From NCBI RefSeq assembly GCF_905147365.1, contig NC_056428.1:37925001-37989000 (forward strand): 64,000 nt of DNA. Reading direction: 5' to 3'. Position numbers and translations under genes: made by a program. Shown piece after piece: positions 1 through 13,285 of this stretch. The notes under the pieces were generated by a model. That model made no database searches and was not told the origin of the DNA. It was given only the letters and a program-made list of their open reading frames with translations. Positions within the stretch are counted from its first letter, which is position 1. The number at the start of each line of letters is the position of its first letter. This DNA comes from Aricia agestis (Eukaryota > Arthropoda > Insecta > Lepidoptera > Lycaenidae).

Positions 1-289
1 GAGGAGAATAAAAAAATCATTGTCCACGCCGCCTTACAATTAGCATTTCATTCATATTTAACGATAGGCTATAGGCCCTAGGCGTTATCAATTTATACCG
101 AAATAGTTCATAATCATTAAAAATGGTAATTTTTTACAAATTGGTCGTGCTCGTGATCCCCAAAAAGCACTGGCTCCAAAAAGTTTATAACGGATATCAA
201 AGTTTAGATAAAATACTAACTCTTATATTTTTATACACACGATTAATCTATTCAAATCAAAAATTTTAGATGTAATGTATTCAAGCGTG

Positions 290-850
290 GGTTGCACCAA
301 CTTACTTTAACTATAACTGTAACTATAGTTAAACTACAATGCAAAATGTCAAATCTTTAGTTAAAGTAAAAATTTAACGCCATATTTAACCTTAACCATA
401 GAGCTCGACAAGGCTTTAAAGGAACTATCACTATCATCATACAAGAACGCCATTTTTACAGACTTCCAAAAAGGAGGAGGTTATACGTTCGGCTGTGTTT
501 TTTTTTTTTTTTGTATATATGTTCAACGATAACTCAGCCGTTTGTGATCCGATTTTCAAAATTATTTTTGTGTTGTATAGGGTTTAGCTCAAATTTGGTA
601 CCATGTTCACAAAAGTGGTGATCTGATGATGGGATCCTGGAGGAATCGAGAGGACTCCTTGAAATTTGTAGGGAAACATATAGTGATTTTAATTTTTTCT
701 GAAGCATTCGAGGTAAATGCTACCAAAAAGTAAGATTTCGCACCAGGTTATACCCTGGATAGCCGTAACTATGACCATAACTTTGACCATAACTGTAACT
801 ATAACCACGCCTCTGGATCAAACCACCCTATGTGTAACAAGTCTACAAGT
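290..850. repeat. Dispersed repeat fragments
   Basis: 290-400 has the inverted-looking TTACTTTAACTATAACTG and GTTAAAGTAA pattern common in lepidopteran repeats. 463-760 is a diverged copy of the element at 55757-56463 (shares CTTCCAAAAAGGAGGAGGTT and ACAAAAGTGGT). The rest of 850-2699 shows only overlapping short frames that I do not trust as genes. Confidence 0.6.
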
Positions 851-2699
851 ACTAACGTTTGACATCCAAACACCGTATCATAAGTTAGGAAGTTATTTAT
901 ACGCGAACGTAAGGGATCGTAACCTTTTACGTAAATGATTTCCCCTCGATAACATCACCTCATCCTTTACGCTACACTTCACTTAATATTACGACGATCG
1001 CGATATAAGTATCAAATATACAATACTTACTACTACAGAAATTGACAAATGCTTGTGTTATAAATAGTAGAAAATCATATTACACTGATAGTAAAAATTA
1101 ATGCCCCGCTAAAATCATGTATTAGTTAATACGAAAAATATTTTATGTTTTTAGCTTCCTAGGCTGAAGATGAGGCAAACTTTGCCAGTTTTAGCGTATC
1201 ATTTTCATCAAATCATTTTTATTTTTTTGTTTTATGATATCAATTAATTCAAACCACATTTCCTTTGTTTAGTCACTGTAGACATACATCAAACTCCGGG
1301 AAGTTTCCGAGCCGTAAGTTAAAGAGATATAAGCATGTTATCCTTCAAGCGAGCTTTCTATCGAAATGTTCGAATAAAATAACGACGCTTTTAAGAGCAA
1401 TTGTTTCCAATACACCGGTTTTAGAGATCGCATTTCGATTGAATGCTTGCTTAACTGAGACCCGCTGTCATTACAATATATGTACGGCTCTCTACGAAAT
1501 ACTAAACGTTTGCTATCATATTTTACCGATAATATGTATTGCAAAAGTATTCTAGACAAGTTTCCATCGTCAATGAACGATGCAACTTGCTCAGAGCCCG
1601 AAGTAACAGAAAACAATAATGACTTATTGTTTTCTTTTATGATGTGTCCTAAGCTTAATTTCATTTTCGAAGACCACTCGTTATCAGTGAAAACGTCTAG
1701 CCATATTACTGGAATACTAACGATTTAAATATTATCATCTTTTAGACGTTTTCATGACTTCATTTGAATATTACTAATCTCCGATGAATTGGATGGTGCA
1801 AATTTCGTCGGGGGTTGTTTTATATCAATTTTCATTTCGTATTCCATATTCAGCTTCTCCTATCCCCAACATCCGATATTATGTCTAAATGAATGTCTGT
1901 GAGTCGTTAATGAGTAGTTTATTTGTTTTATGTCAAAATGCGTTGTTTGAGAATAAAAATGTTTGTACACCTGTGTGTATGATTGTCAAACGTATTTCCA
2001 ACGCTCCTTGTGCAATGGTATCAAAATTTGCATGTGACTCTCGATTTTTGCTCGAGGCAAACGATCTATTGGTTAGCGAGTTCCACCGAACTGTTACGTC
2101 TACATTGGCAAATAGCTCGCTACGTCTCTGTTACTTATCGACGGCTTTTTCAAAATTTTGTAGTATGCATTAGAATCGTCACTCAAAATTTAACGTGCGG
2201 GAAAAGAAACGTCTTTAATTCGGTCGGACTCTGTTTTGTGTACTCGACGCAGATCGGGAGTAAGACAATTGGCAAACAGAAAGAACCTTCTATGTGCAAT
2301 TCTGTCTGAAACGACAGCATGGCTTAACTATCCCTTCCCGATAACTGATGTTGTAATCACTGTATGTGTATTTGTATAACTGTTTATCTAAACTCTTCTT
2401 AAAAGTCTCTCTTTTGAAACGAATTCAACTTTTGCAATCCGAAGTAGCGTTTAAAGAAAACTTGGTATTTGCTTGAAAAAGATCTTGGGATATCTTTCTG
2501 CTTAAAGAGCTGCAATTCTCGTAAGGTTGTCAATCGACAGCGTGGCTTCAGTGACAATGCTACTGACAGTTGCGTGTGTGTGTACGTCTTGCCGCTGGAG
2601 TAACTGCAGTAAATCGTCAACCATTGCGAGGATTGGCCCCCAGATCTTGCGATTGTGATGTTATTGTATGTCTATAATGTGTCGGTTGTGGAATTTCAG

Positions 2700-2831
2700 G
2701 TAAGGCGGGAGGTGTGCAATGCGTGTGGCGCGGCCGTCTGCCCGCGCGCTCGCCGCCCGCCTGCCACGTCTGAAGCGCCCGGACTCGAGCCGACACACAG
2801 AACAGAACTTTACTATGAAACCGCCCTGTGA
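2700..2831 (+). CDS. Possible terminal exon of an unidentified gene, C-terminus ETAL
   Basis: After GGAATTTCAG, one GC-rich frame of 43 codons runs to TGA 2829-2831. It starts VRREVCNACGAAVCPRARR and ends THRTELYYETAL. The last four residues fit a class I PDZ-binding end (S/T-X-hydrophobic), as in many channels and adhesion receptors. I do not recognise the protein. Caution: the same junction reads CAG|GTAAGG, which is also a strong donor, so an exon could instead end here. The rest of the gene would lie left of the window or in 1-2699, where I found no other exon. Confidence 0.35.
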   Translation, partial: VRREVCNACGAAVCPRARRPPATSEAPGLEPTHRTELYYETAL

Positions 2832-5800
2832 ACGTTCAGTAGGTGCTTCTATTCCAAAGCTAGTTAGTAATTAGGTATCAATTTTCAACGACCTAAACTC
2901 TTTTACTAAGCTTGTACTGTGAGCGCGATCGCCTTGGCCCTTGTAAATATACAGACAGCCTGCTTTACTACCGCTTCGTACACTTTACACATTTTGACAC
3001 GTAATTAGAATTGTTCTTCTGAAAATATGTTAACAAAATAGGCCTATAGATACTGTACTTCGGGGAATGTTCTCGAAACTCACGGACGCTACACACACGG
3101 ACTTACACTACCGGAGATGCGACTCCGACCCGCCAGGCGCCGACGAGTCGACCGAATACCGATCCTCCCGAACGAGACGAGCGGGAGCCGTCGCCCGGGC
3201 GACGGGAACTTCGACCGGAATCAACCGGTGCCACGAGCGGCGATAGAGCGGAATAGCTACAAGTGGAACGCGATAGGACCTAGCGTAGCTTAGTCAGTCA
3301 GCAGAGTAGGTTTACGGGTCATTAGAATTGGTGAAATCCGGTGATTCCCTGGATACGACGAGTCTAGGACGAAGCGCGCCTCGCGCGGTCAGGTTTTAGG
3401 TATAAGTTATTTATGTTGTATGTCGTGGATATTCAGTGTTATAACAGTGTACTCGGCCGTGCCCGCCCCGCCGGTGTCATCGTTGTACTAGCCTCGGATA
3501 TCTCTACCCTATACTATATTTTTATATTCCATTTATTTAAGATAAGTTGGTGCGAGTGACCGGTGATGGAACATTCCTTAGTTGGTTAAGTTACCAGAGT
3601 ATATTTATATTAAGTATTTTTAATATCGCAGAAATTTGTGTATAAGGTTGTAAAGTTAGACATATCCGTTGGAAATTATTTAATCAATTGTTTATAGCTT
3701 TAACTGATTAGTTGTAGTTAAGTACTTTATGATAATTCTATATTTTAAAGTCAATTTGAAGTGTTTTGTGTTGATCATATTTATTTTAAAATTACCTTAT
3801 AGTATACTTATTTACAAAATACAAAACAAAAAAAAAATGTGTGTATTTAATAAAAATGTTAAAAATAATTTTTAGAAACCAGACCAAAATAACTTTTGTG
3901 ATAATGCGAAATTATTTTTGCTTTGAGCACATTTTAGCTTCGATGAACATTATGCTTTCATCATTTTCCATTTAGAACGTTAGATGCATTCCAAGTTTTA
4001 ATAAACTTATTATTTCTTTACATTTGGACAGGAAACGTTAAGTTTTTCAGAGCATTTTATTAAGTTAAGGGTTGATATCAGCAGACGTAGAATGTGATAT
4101 TTTTAAGTATTGTTTACATCTCAGTCTCTCTTTTCCAAAACTTTATTTCTTCGGTGTTTAGTAATAATATATTTGTCTATAATCGATATCTTATTGTAGT
4201 ATAGTTTTCATCATATCACAACACATTTCATAGCATAGCATAGATAAGACGCTCTTTAATATAGGTTAGAATAGACATATATAGTTAGGATCCTATGCGA
4301 GCCAACTTAGAGATTGTAAAATGGACTTTCGTATACAAGAATATAAATTCGGATAAGCTGTTCGCTTTACACTAATCAGTGTAGTCTCATGTTTCCTATT
4401 TACTCGGACCCCCTTATTAATCAAAATACTTTCTCTACGCTTACTATAATTATTCGTCTCGTTGTCTTTATCCGACACGTTGCATAATCACTTTACAGAT
4501 AAAGACATGGAATACCGTAGATCTAAAAGATTTTTTTTTCATAAAAAAGGGGGAAGGTATAAGCAATAGACAAGTAAGGACTGTTCATTTTATTTATTCA
4601 TCTGTTAAAACATAACAAGATGCTGCCAAATTACTGTCTCGATATTTCTATGTTTATACGATAGAAACATGCATTCACATTGAAAGCTTTTGCAGTTTCC
4701 GATCTTTAGTTAGATAAATATTCACATATTATGAGAAATTACAAATTTCATAGTGTTTTGGATGGTAAATTGCCTAGTCAACATAGTAATTTACCTTACA
4801 CCGTACAGTCGTGAAATCGAAAGTTCAGCAGTTTGAAACACTGTAAATATTACTATTTCCCGACGGTACTTGTAGACAATTAACCACAGATTACTAAAAT
4901 AAGTTCTAATTTAAATAAAAAACAAACAAATTTAGACGTTCAAACTGATAAACTTTCATTTTTATTAACTTTCCTCTTCTTCTACCATCAAATGCTGCTT
5001 TCAATTGCGTATTTTAATTCAATCAAGTACTTCGTTTTTAATCACAAATAATATAATCATTAATTTATTCGCAGTATAGACTATATAGAGGAAATTAGAT
5101 GTTTTATTGAATGTTATGTATTAAATGCTCAAAATAGTCATGCATATCGCGAAGCAATGTAGATGTTTAACAGTATAATAATGAGTGTCTATGATATATT
5201 TTAGTAAGCTTCCCATGAGTCCTTTCTATTTTTAATATTAAGTACCGAGGCACAGAAATATTTTTTTTTATATTTCGAGAACAGTTTTGAGACGAGCTTT
5301 GCAAAAAAAATATAAAATTTTAAAATATGTTATTTTTAATTTGTCAATAAAAATGACCAAAAAGCTCGTTTCAAAAAATTTATTTCTGTTTTTAGTCGGC
5401 CGTCCAAATGTTCAAAAACGAAGGTATTGTATGATACATTTTGTTAAAAGATATATTTTATATAGAGCTACTAAATGTCACCTTCGTAGATAAAATAATT
5501 TTGTTGTCAAAATGTGGTTTACTTAATAAGATAAATCATACAATAATTATTATTTTTAACAAGTAGACGGTTGCAATTAGAACACAGAAGTCTAGAACTT
5601 ATAAAGTCGTGTACACACACAGCCACACATGTCACTTTGACGCAGCAGGAGCTAAAAGCTTAATCTGCGCAAAGATTTTTTTTAAACCGGTGCGCAATTA
5701 TAATTATGAGAAATTGACGCACACTGCGATTTTTGTGAGAGTCCGGTTGAAGACTAATTGATCGCTCATTTTAGATATCGGTCCACGGTAGTTTTGAGAA

Positions 5801-8800
5801 ACTGGTGCACTGTTTATGCGAAAACCCGGTGCAGTTTATTTAAGAAACCGGTGCATAGTTTCTTTGTAAAATTGGCGCAGTTTATCTAAGAAGCCAATGC
5901 TCTAAAAAACTAGGGTACTAATAGTTTATTTCAGAAATCAGCGCATATATCCTTGAAATCAGTACCCAATCGATTATCTAAAGAGCCTGTGTATACAGCA
6001 TAGGACTAGTATACAATATACCTACAGGTCACAACTTTTATTAGTTAATAAAATACACATTTGCCCAATATCTCTCTCACATACCTGTCTACATTTTTCT
6101 GAGAAACTTGTGCACAATTGCACAAAACATAACGATTCCGCACAACGTATAAACTGTGTGTGTACTCGGCTTAAGATTTTCACACTTGGTATCCGAGGCT
6201 CTTGCAAGTAATCCTTAGATGTGTCAGTGTTGTTTAAACTGTTTAACGTAGATACATGTTGTATTTCATTATTATTATACAATATACAGCAACGGGTCCG
6301 TGCAACGTCATGCAAGGATTGATAATTTTCAAACTCATTTCATAAAACTATTCAGAGAAATCGAAATTATCGCGTCGATTAAACCCGGTAACTTAAGTTA
6401 TCAGCATTGGATCTACGCACGATGTATTTATTTGGAAACACGATGTAAATTGTAAATTACACTTTACCAATAGTTAAGTGGTTTCGAGGGCGTGGGTTTT
6501 TCACTATTCGTTTATAATTTACTCTAAATTTTATATGAAGCGAAGGAAAAACAAGGTTAGCGGTAAATACTCGTGATGGCCAAAATTGTAGTAACGCCAA
6601 GATTCCTATAGGCGTTTTATGATTTTCGCTCAGTATTATTAGTGGATATGTCATGGGAGATCGAGTCATGGGCCCAGTGCGACAATTTAATATTTAGCAC
6701 GTCGTTCATTTTGTTCAGAACGTCAGGTGTTCTTTAGGTATTGTTTCGTTCGTAAATGTAAACCGATATTAAACACTTCTCGCAGCGATCGGTGAGAATT
6801 ATTCTTCACTATTATAGATATCATGGCGTATAGAGAAGATACGGGACATACTATCGAAAGATTCCACAAAGCGATTTTCGAATAGTTTTTATTTTACTAT
6901 AATTAAACTTACAAAGTAGCTAGAACCACATATATTTCGCTATGGGAATCACGTTTTTTCTATTTACTTGGAGAATATCATGTAGTTAGGAAAGAGTTGG
7001 CAAAATTCTAATTTATCGTAAAGTCTGAGGATGTCCGTTTAGTCAGGAGACCGAGCATCATTCGAGTCGGAAATGTAATTGGTAATTATTATGATGTAAC
7101 TTTGTTTATTTCGTAGTTAGGATACCGCAAACCTAATGCAGCGTGGTTTGTTTGAATTTATTTTGGATATATATTTGCTTGTGTCATTTGTGTATGTAAG
7201 TGTGTATGAGAACGATTACATGAATTCTGAAACTCTTAGGGCCTGCCCGTATTATTTTGCATTAGACTTTGAGTCGCTTTTGTTGGCCGATACGCAGAGG
7301 GTAACCACTAACCGTACATAGCTCGTATGTAACTCGAAGCATGTACTCAATATTGCAATGTATCCTAGAGAGTATACTTTTAATTTCGATTGTCCCTCTC
7401 CGTCCAGTTCGAAGCGTGTTCATATTATAACACAGGTAAAGTTTTGGTGACGTTTCTATAAATATATATCGTTGTATCGTTTGTTCGGATAATTTCATAT
7501 GGCAATTATGCATTTAAACTCACATAAAACATGCTTTGTAGCATTATAAATATCTGATCGAATATTATATCGTAGAGTAACGCTGATCGACATGAGCTTA
7601 TCGACTCATTCTGACACCGACATCTTAAAAACCGCACTCATTTAAATAATATCGAGTGAATTATATATTCATATAAACTTATCACTTAACCTTAAATAAG
7701 ATTATAATAATGTTAAGAGCTTTTCGAGTTGTATACTTACAAATGGTGAGATCTTATGAAATAATCAGATTTTTTCGTGATAATTTATATTTAATATCCA
7801 TCCAGTATTATTAGATTTATAGGTGTAATGGCCGAAGCCAACTTCTAGCTTCTATAGTGTGTTACAGTAACATAGGTTCTATAATAATTGGTTAATTTTA
7901 AGTACAAAAGTCACTAGGTCCCAAAGAATGTTGCTCCTTTCTCCATTTTATGCAATACTCATTGAGGCTATATTTTTTTAAATAATTTTTAAATATCACA
8001 AATGTCTACTATAGGTGTTTATTCTTTAAATGAATTGTACGTCAGATAACAATACCATCTAAACTTACTAAAATACTATATTAAGATCATCAAAGAATTA
8101 CTGAGGAGCAACTTAAAGAGTTTTAGAATTCATTTAAACGTGCAATTTTGTTTGTGAAAATATCTAATGAATCCTATGATATATTCTATAAGAAGCACTA
8201 ATTTATTTTAAGATAAATATTATTATGTTACATATTTTAATATTAATTTATATAAAACCATGTTTGCGTATTCGTTGTGTGGCATTGGTACAAGAACAAT
8301 ACGAACAATCAATATTCTTATTGTTGTTTACTTTAAATATATAAATTAACCATACAAGTGCCAATCATTTGATTATTATGAAATTGACACTTTGAATACA
8401 TGACTTGTGGTTATCAACGATGTGCCATAGTATATTTAATAACTTTTATTTTGTTGAGTAACTTATAAGAGTGCTTAAATTTTTAAATTCTATCTATCAG
8501 ATAGAATATTGTTTCTAGTTTGTATTAAGATAGGATAAGCTAACACCGAACACAGTACCTTACTGTTCTAAAAGTTTTTGTTTTAATATTTCAGTGAATT
8601 TAATTTAAAAATATGCTTTACTGCTATAGTTAATAATCAACATATTAATACACCTAACAGCACTCCTACAATAAAATAGCTGCCCAGTTTAACTATTAGA
8701 CGATAGTTCACAAACTATTGAACTGTTAAAACAAAACTTTTCACATGTATACCTAGCTTCATTGTTAATAAAAATTGTCAACGTACGAATTATTAAATTT

Positions 8801-8801
8801 A
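2832..8801. other. Six kilobases without recognisable mobile elements; GC-rich then AT-rich
   Basis: A GC-rich block to about 3480 passes into AT-rich DNA with no MITE, SINE or retroelement that I can recognise, unlike the rest of the window. It holds several AATAAA signals (for example near 4000) and two TGTAAATA Pumilio-type sites (2942-2949 and 4842-4849). It would suit a long 3' UTR of the gene ending at 2831. No coding exon was found. A 58-codon Arg-rich ORF at 3117-3293 is probably chance. Confidence 0.3.
5680..6125 (+). repeat. Degenerate array of AAACCGGTGCA-type units
   Basis: A loose repeat whose unit resembles TTTATTTAAGAAACCGGTGCA. Units are seen near 5686, 5713, 5797, 5820, 5844, 5869, 5890, 5930 and 6104, spaced mostly 22-40 bases, with many substitutions. 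It looks like an old tandem repeat or a clustered binding site. Confidence 0.5.
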
Positions 8802-9198
8802 CCAGTAGTGCTAGCACGGCGACCAGCGGAAATGCGAAGTATGGACAAACTGTGGAAATAAACCTAAGGTGCCGTTCCGATCTTTTTTCGTTCCGAAAAA
8901 TTCAATTAGAATGCCACTTTATGACAGACTATAGTCACAAACTGTGGAGATGAACTTAAGGTGCCGTTCCGATCTTTTTTAGTTCCGAATAATTCAATTA
9001 AAAGCCACTTTATGACAGACTATAGTTCCAAAAATTCAAATAATATCCTACATTATGACATATACTATAGTGTGTCATAAAGTGGCATTTTAATTGAATT
9101 TTTCGGAACGAAAAAAGATCGGAACGGCGCCTTAGGTTTATTTCCACAGTTTGTCCATACTTTCGCATTTCCGCTGGTCGCCGTGCTAACGCTACTGG
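8802..9198. mobile_element. Foldback / long-TIR element with duplicated left arm
   Basis: Ends CCAGTAG and CTACTGG. Left and right arms of over 100 bases are near-perfect inverted copies (AGCACGGCGACCAGCGGAAA against its complement near 9190). The left arm is itself duplicated in tandem (GTGCCGTTCCGATCTTTTTT at about 8870 and 8960). No target duplication is clear. No coding capacity. Confidence 0.85.
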
Positions 9199-11728
9199 AG
9201 TAAAATTAAGAGAAAAACTACGAAGATATATTTACATATCCATAATTTCGTAAGTTAGTGTAATTGAAATTGTATCAAAACTGTCTTAGGACAACTCGGC
9301 TGGGATAGATTTGTTTCGGACGCGATAACGCGGTGCGCTTTTGTCGTGCGAAGTAGCATTGCCATACTTACGAAATACGCAATCATTATCGAAGGTAGTG
9401 TTTATATGTCCCACACATTAGCATATATGAGGACCATATTCACATTATAGCCATGATTGCTCAGTATGTCTACACATAATATACGTCGATTAATTAATAT
9501 TATCACAGAGGTCAAAGACTCTTTACAAGCGCCTATTTTTCTATCTTGAACTGACATGGAAAGGTTTAAAATTTACATTCTCGAAAACCGACGAATATTA
9601 TAATCGTACTTAACATAAATAAATATATATGCTGATTGCTATTATTGGTAGTTATAAACCAATTATAGCGCAGGTGAAGGCATGTGACTTTCAAATACAA
9701 TACAAAGATGTCCATGCAATGTAAGAATTATCAAAATATTTTATTACAAAAAATAAGTAATATTATAGTATGGTATATATTTAGTAAAAATACAGTATGT
9801 ATGTAACAAAAATTTCAATATCAAAAAGACAAAATATAAGGTACGTCGCGAAGCTCTAAAGGTCGGCCATTAAAACCGTGCACTGCCTAAATGGGTGGGA
9901 TATTAAAAACACAACCTCGATATCAAACTCGGACGAAAGTTTAATTAAACTGCAATTTGTTAACTATAAATAGAAATATGTCGCTTTCTGTGGAGAGTTT
10001 ATGATGATCGAAATGAGCTGATGTTAAACGCATTTTTCTGTACAACTTTAGAATAAATTAAAAACGAGACCGTATTGAATTTTGCCTTTCGTGCAAATTA
10101 CAGTAAACACCCAATTATTGTCACTAACACAATATTCCTAGAATATTCAACAAAAAATCTAAGTATGTGCAAATAAGAGTAATTCCTTTTCTGTTGTTTT
10201 TGGATTAGGTACATATTAAGATATTGGCGGATTTCTCTTTGAAATTAATGTTCTCTGTGTCTGTCCGTGGTTTTCGTGGCTCCCGCTTTTCACAATCAAA
10301 CATTATGTTGTCTTGTTTGTAAGGGAAATGTTAACCACTGATGATTCGGACCTGAGACACATTTCTTTCATAGCAAAATAATTATTTTTGCGTCAAACAT
10401 ATTTCAATCATATGGACCTGGTAATTATTATTATTAAGTTTTGAGGCTATATTCTTATGGGAAAATGCGTTATTTTCAAATTATTGACATCAGCAACACT
10501 TCGATCGTACCGCAAGGTATGGACGACCGAACTTGCATCCAACTGTAACTATGTTAATTAATGATAATATTTATTTTAACTATATACCTTAAATGCATTA
10601 TTTTTGTAATGTTTACACTATTTGGAGAGATCACGTGCGCTGCTAAGATAAACTATTATTATTTTCTAATTTCAAATTGTGACGGACGAATTAGCGTTCA
10701 GAATGTAGATCGCGCTATAGAAGTTTTTTCAGCTAGGAGCTACATACATAAGCAACCGTTAAGATAAGTGTAGAGGGCTCCCACATTGGTAATGTTGGAG
10801 ACCACAAACGGAGGATTCTCCGACCGATTTTCGGTCAGGTCTAAGCTCACTGTATTTAACTAAGCGAAAGTTAACGTATAAAGCGCCTAACTGAAACAAC
10901 TTCGAAAGCTCCAGCTATGTTACTTAGCGTTGATTGGTCTGCTGCAAAGCAACTTTTTAATATAAGGGTCTGTTCACACAGATTAACATTGAGTTTAAAA
11001 TTAATTATTATTAAAAATCTAAAATGGTCAAAACACTGAATTTCTGAAAAATTAAAACTAAAAAATGACCATTCATAGTGAACACACAGTAAGGGTAACT
11101 GTGAATATTGTTAATTACTTTAAGATGAGGATTATTGGGAACATTTATGATATCTGTGGTCTACAATGGCCGCTTCAGCAATTCATATTATGAAACATCT
11201 TTTGAAATTTGAATCTTAAAAAATATAAATTTTTTGAAGATTTTGACATACAATCTCATAAAAACGATAAATTTTCTGACAAAATCTTAATTAAATTAAT
11301 GTTTAGTCATCAAAAGATTTGCGAGCGACAATTCTGGAATTTCATAATTCATAATTTGAATTGAACGGCTATTTTAGACGATGATTTTAACGTTTGTTTG
11401 GATCTCATATCTAAGTCAATTATCCTGGTTGGTCCAGTAGGTCGTCCATATCGTTCCTGATTGGGGTGTGAATGAAGCTTATAGGTACTAACATTTTGTA
11501 TTTAATTTACGACAGTGCTAAGCTGTTTACTTTTTGTCTCAGTTGTAAATGGAAAATTGTATAAATGATTCAATGAATGACTATTCGTGTTTTATTTTCG
11601 TTGTGGACGTATGGTATTTGTGTAGTATTTTTTCTGATAAAGTTACTACTATAACTGGTTTACGACAATGTCGCACCGCGACAAAAATGCTAATAAAGTC
11701 TTTGAATGTTTGAATCTGGACAAGTAAG
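9199..11728. other. Anonymous AT-rich DNA
   Basis: Nothing recognised on either strand. The 68-codon frame at 10561-10767 has no family match that I know, and no splice or start context. Some of it may be decayed repeat. Confidence 0.3.
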
Positions 11729-11891
11729 CCGGCCCCTAGACGATCAATTGTATTGTGCAATATCACGCTTCAATTTTATTGAACAGTTTATTAGATTGAA
11801 GGCGCGCGATGTCAATATCAACCCTAGACTGTCAATAATATTACGCATTACGTGATATTGCACAATAAAATTGCTTGTCTATCGGGCGGCT
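11729..11891. mobile_element. MITE (CCCCTAGACGATCAAT family)
   Basis: Inverted ends CCCCTAGACGATCAAT...TTGTGCAATATCA and its complement. The same family, better preserved, lies at 52172-52352 in a VPS13B intron. Confidence 0.75.
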
Positions 11892-12191
11892 GAGACGAAG
11901 TGTTGGAATACTGGAGTATCCACGCGGTATCGGAAATAATTTAAGATTGTAACCCTAATTCCACTTGCGCAATATTATCTCTCTAGTTCTTGACTTTTAT
12001 CAAAAAGGCATTATATTATTTGCTTTTACGATTCTCGTAAGTTTGGAAGCTTTGGAGTTTCCTCTTGTTGTATTTTAGTAATACAAAAAAATCTAAATTT
12101 TAAAAGAGTACCTACTTACAATTTTACAAGTATCCTTGTCTTTACAGTTTGTTTATTGGTGGTTAATCCTGCCACCGGTGTTCTAGCGTTT

Positions 12192-12222
12192 CTAGTAGAA
12201 AGTTGGGTCAATGCGCCACAAA
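12192..12222 (-). CDS. Orphan exon C: possible short terminal exon
   Basis: Acceptor ATAATTTTCCAG at 12223. Joined in phase to exon B it reads SLWRIDPTFY then TAG, with AATAAA about 50 bases further on. A rival reading keeps one frame open for 105 bases (CGALTQLSTRNARTPVAG...) to a strong AAATT|GTAAGT donor near 12114, but that needs a different phase from exon B. Only one can be right. Confidence 0.35.
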
Positions 12223-12418
12223 CTGGAAAATTATAGAAATGAATGATTTATATACTTTATATTTATATATTTTTATTGTACGAACAATATAATAAAAAAT
12301 ACAAATATTTTAGATTTTTAAACATCATTTTACACAAAACAACTTGTTTTCCACTTCTCGGTTCAACTTTAAAAGAGAATCATGAGTATAATATATTATA
12401 TATAAAGACATTATAATT

Positions 12419-13285
12419 TACTAGCTGTTGCCCGCGACTTCGTCCGCGTGGACTTCAGTTTATAGCGCGCGATGTCAACAAAATTGGTGTCAAAAACTTT
12501 TATTAAAATAAACCCTGGTACCCCTTATATCAAAACAGCTGTGCAGTGTGCACATAATATTTCATTTTTTAAAATTAAACTTTATATATTATGCCAAATA
12601 TTAAAGCTTATTTAGCCCCCCCAATTACACAGCTTTACCCATAAACTATTTATCATTGATAGGTTTACACAGCTTTACCCATAAACTATTTATCATTGAT
12701 AGGTTTAAGGTTACGTCACTGTATATAATATAAAGTACTGACTTATAATCAATAACGTAGAAAAAGAAATAACAATCGAAAAAAAATCAAAACTCGAATG
12801 TATAATGATACCACCTCTTATAGAAAGATGTTCGGCAAGCGTTAGCGATCGCGCTATGAAATTTTGTATACAGATAGTCTAAAACCTGAGAAAGGACATA
12901 GGCTACTTTTTTGACTGGAAAAAAGGGTTGTCAGGGGTTAAAAATACGAAAATTTGTTCAAATTAAGTTAATTCCAAAAATTCAGACTAGATGGCGCCGT
13001 GCGTCTCTTACATCGGTAAGACTAGATGGCGCCGTGCGTCTCTTACATCGGTAAGAGACGCACGGCGCCATCTAGTCTGAATTTTTGGAATTAACTTAAT
13101 TTGAACAAATTTTCGTATTTTTACCCCCTGACAACCCTTTTTTCCAGTAAAAAAAGTAGCCTATGTCCTTTCTCAGGTTTTAGACTATCTGTATACAAAA
13201 TTTCATTACAATCGGTTCGGTAGTCTTGGCGTGAAAGCGAGACAGACAGACAGAGATACTTTCGCATTTATAATATTAAGTGTAG
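12419..13285 (+). mobile_element. Non-autonomous Helitron-like element carrying a long palindrome
   Basis: Starts CTAGCTGTTGCCCGCGACTT, ends in the CAGACAGACAGAGATAC...GCATTTATAATATTAAG pattern of lepidopteran Helitron-like elements. Also holds a 40-base tandem duplication (12627-12706). A reverse-orientation relative lies at 24585-25681. Confidence 0.8.
12856..13207. repeat. Near-perfect palindrome of about 165-base arms
   Basis: From ATGAAATTTTGTATACAGAT to its complement at 13207, the two arms match almost base for base. The tip contains a 35-base direct duplication (GACTAGATGGCGCCGTGCGT). It lies within the Helitron-like element. If transcribed it would form a long hairpin RNA. Confidence 0.9.

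Noticed and set aside
1265..2309. Several overlapping 80-108 codon frames on both strands
   Set aside because: They overlap each other in different frames, have no family resemblance and no clear splice context; treated as chance in stop-poor DNA.
3117..3293. 58-codon Arg-rich frame in the GC-rich block
   Set aside because: GC-rich DNA lacks stop codons by composition; no family match and no start context beyond an ATG.
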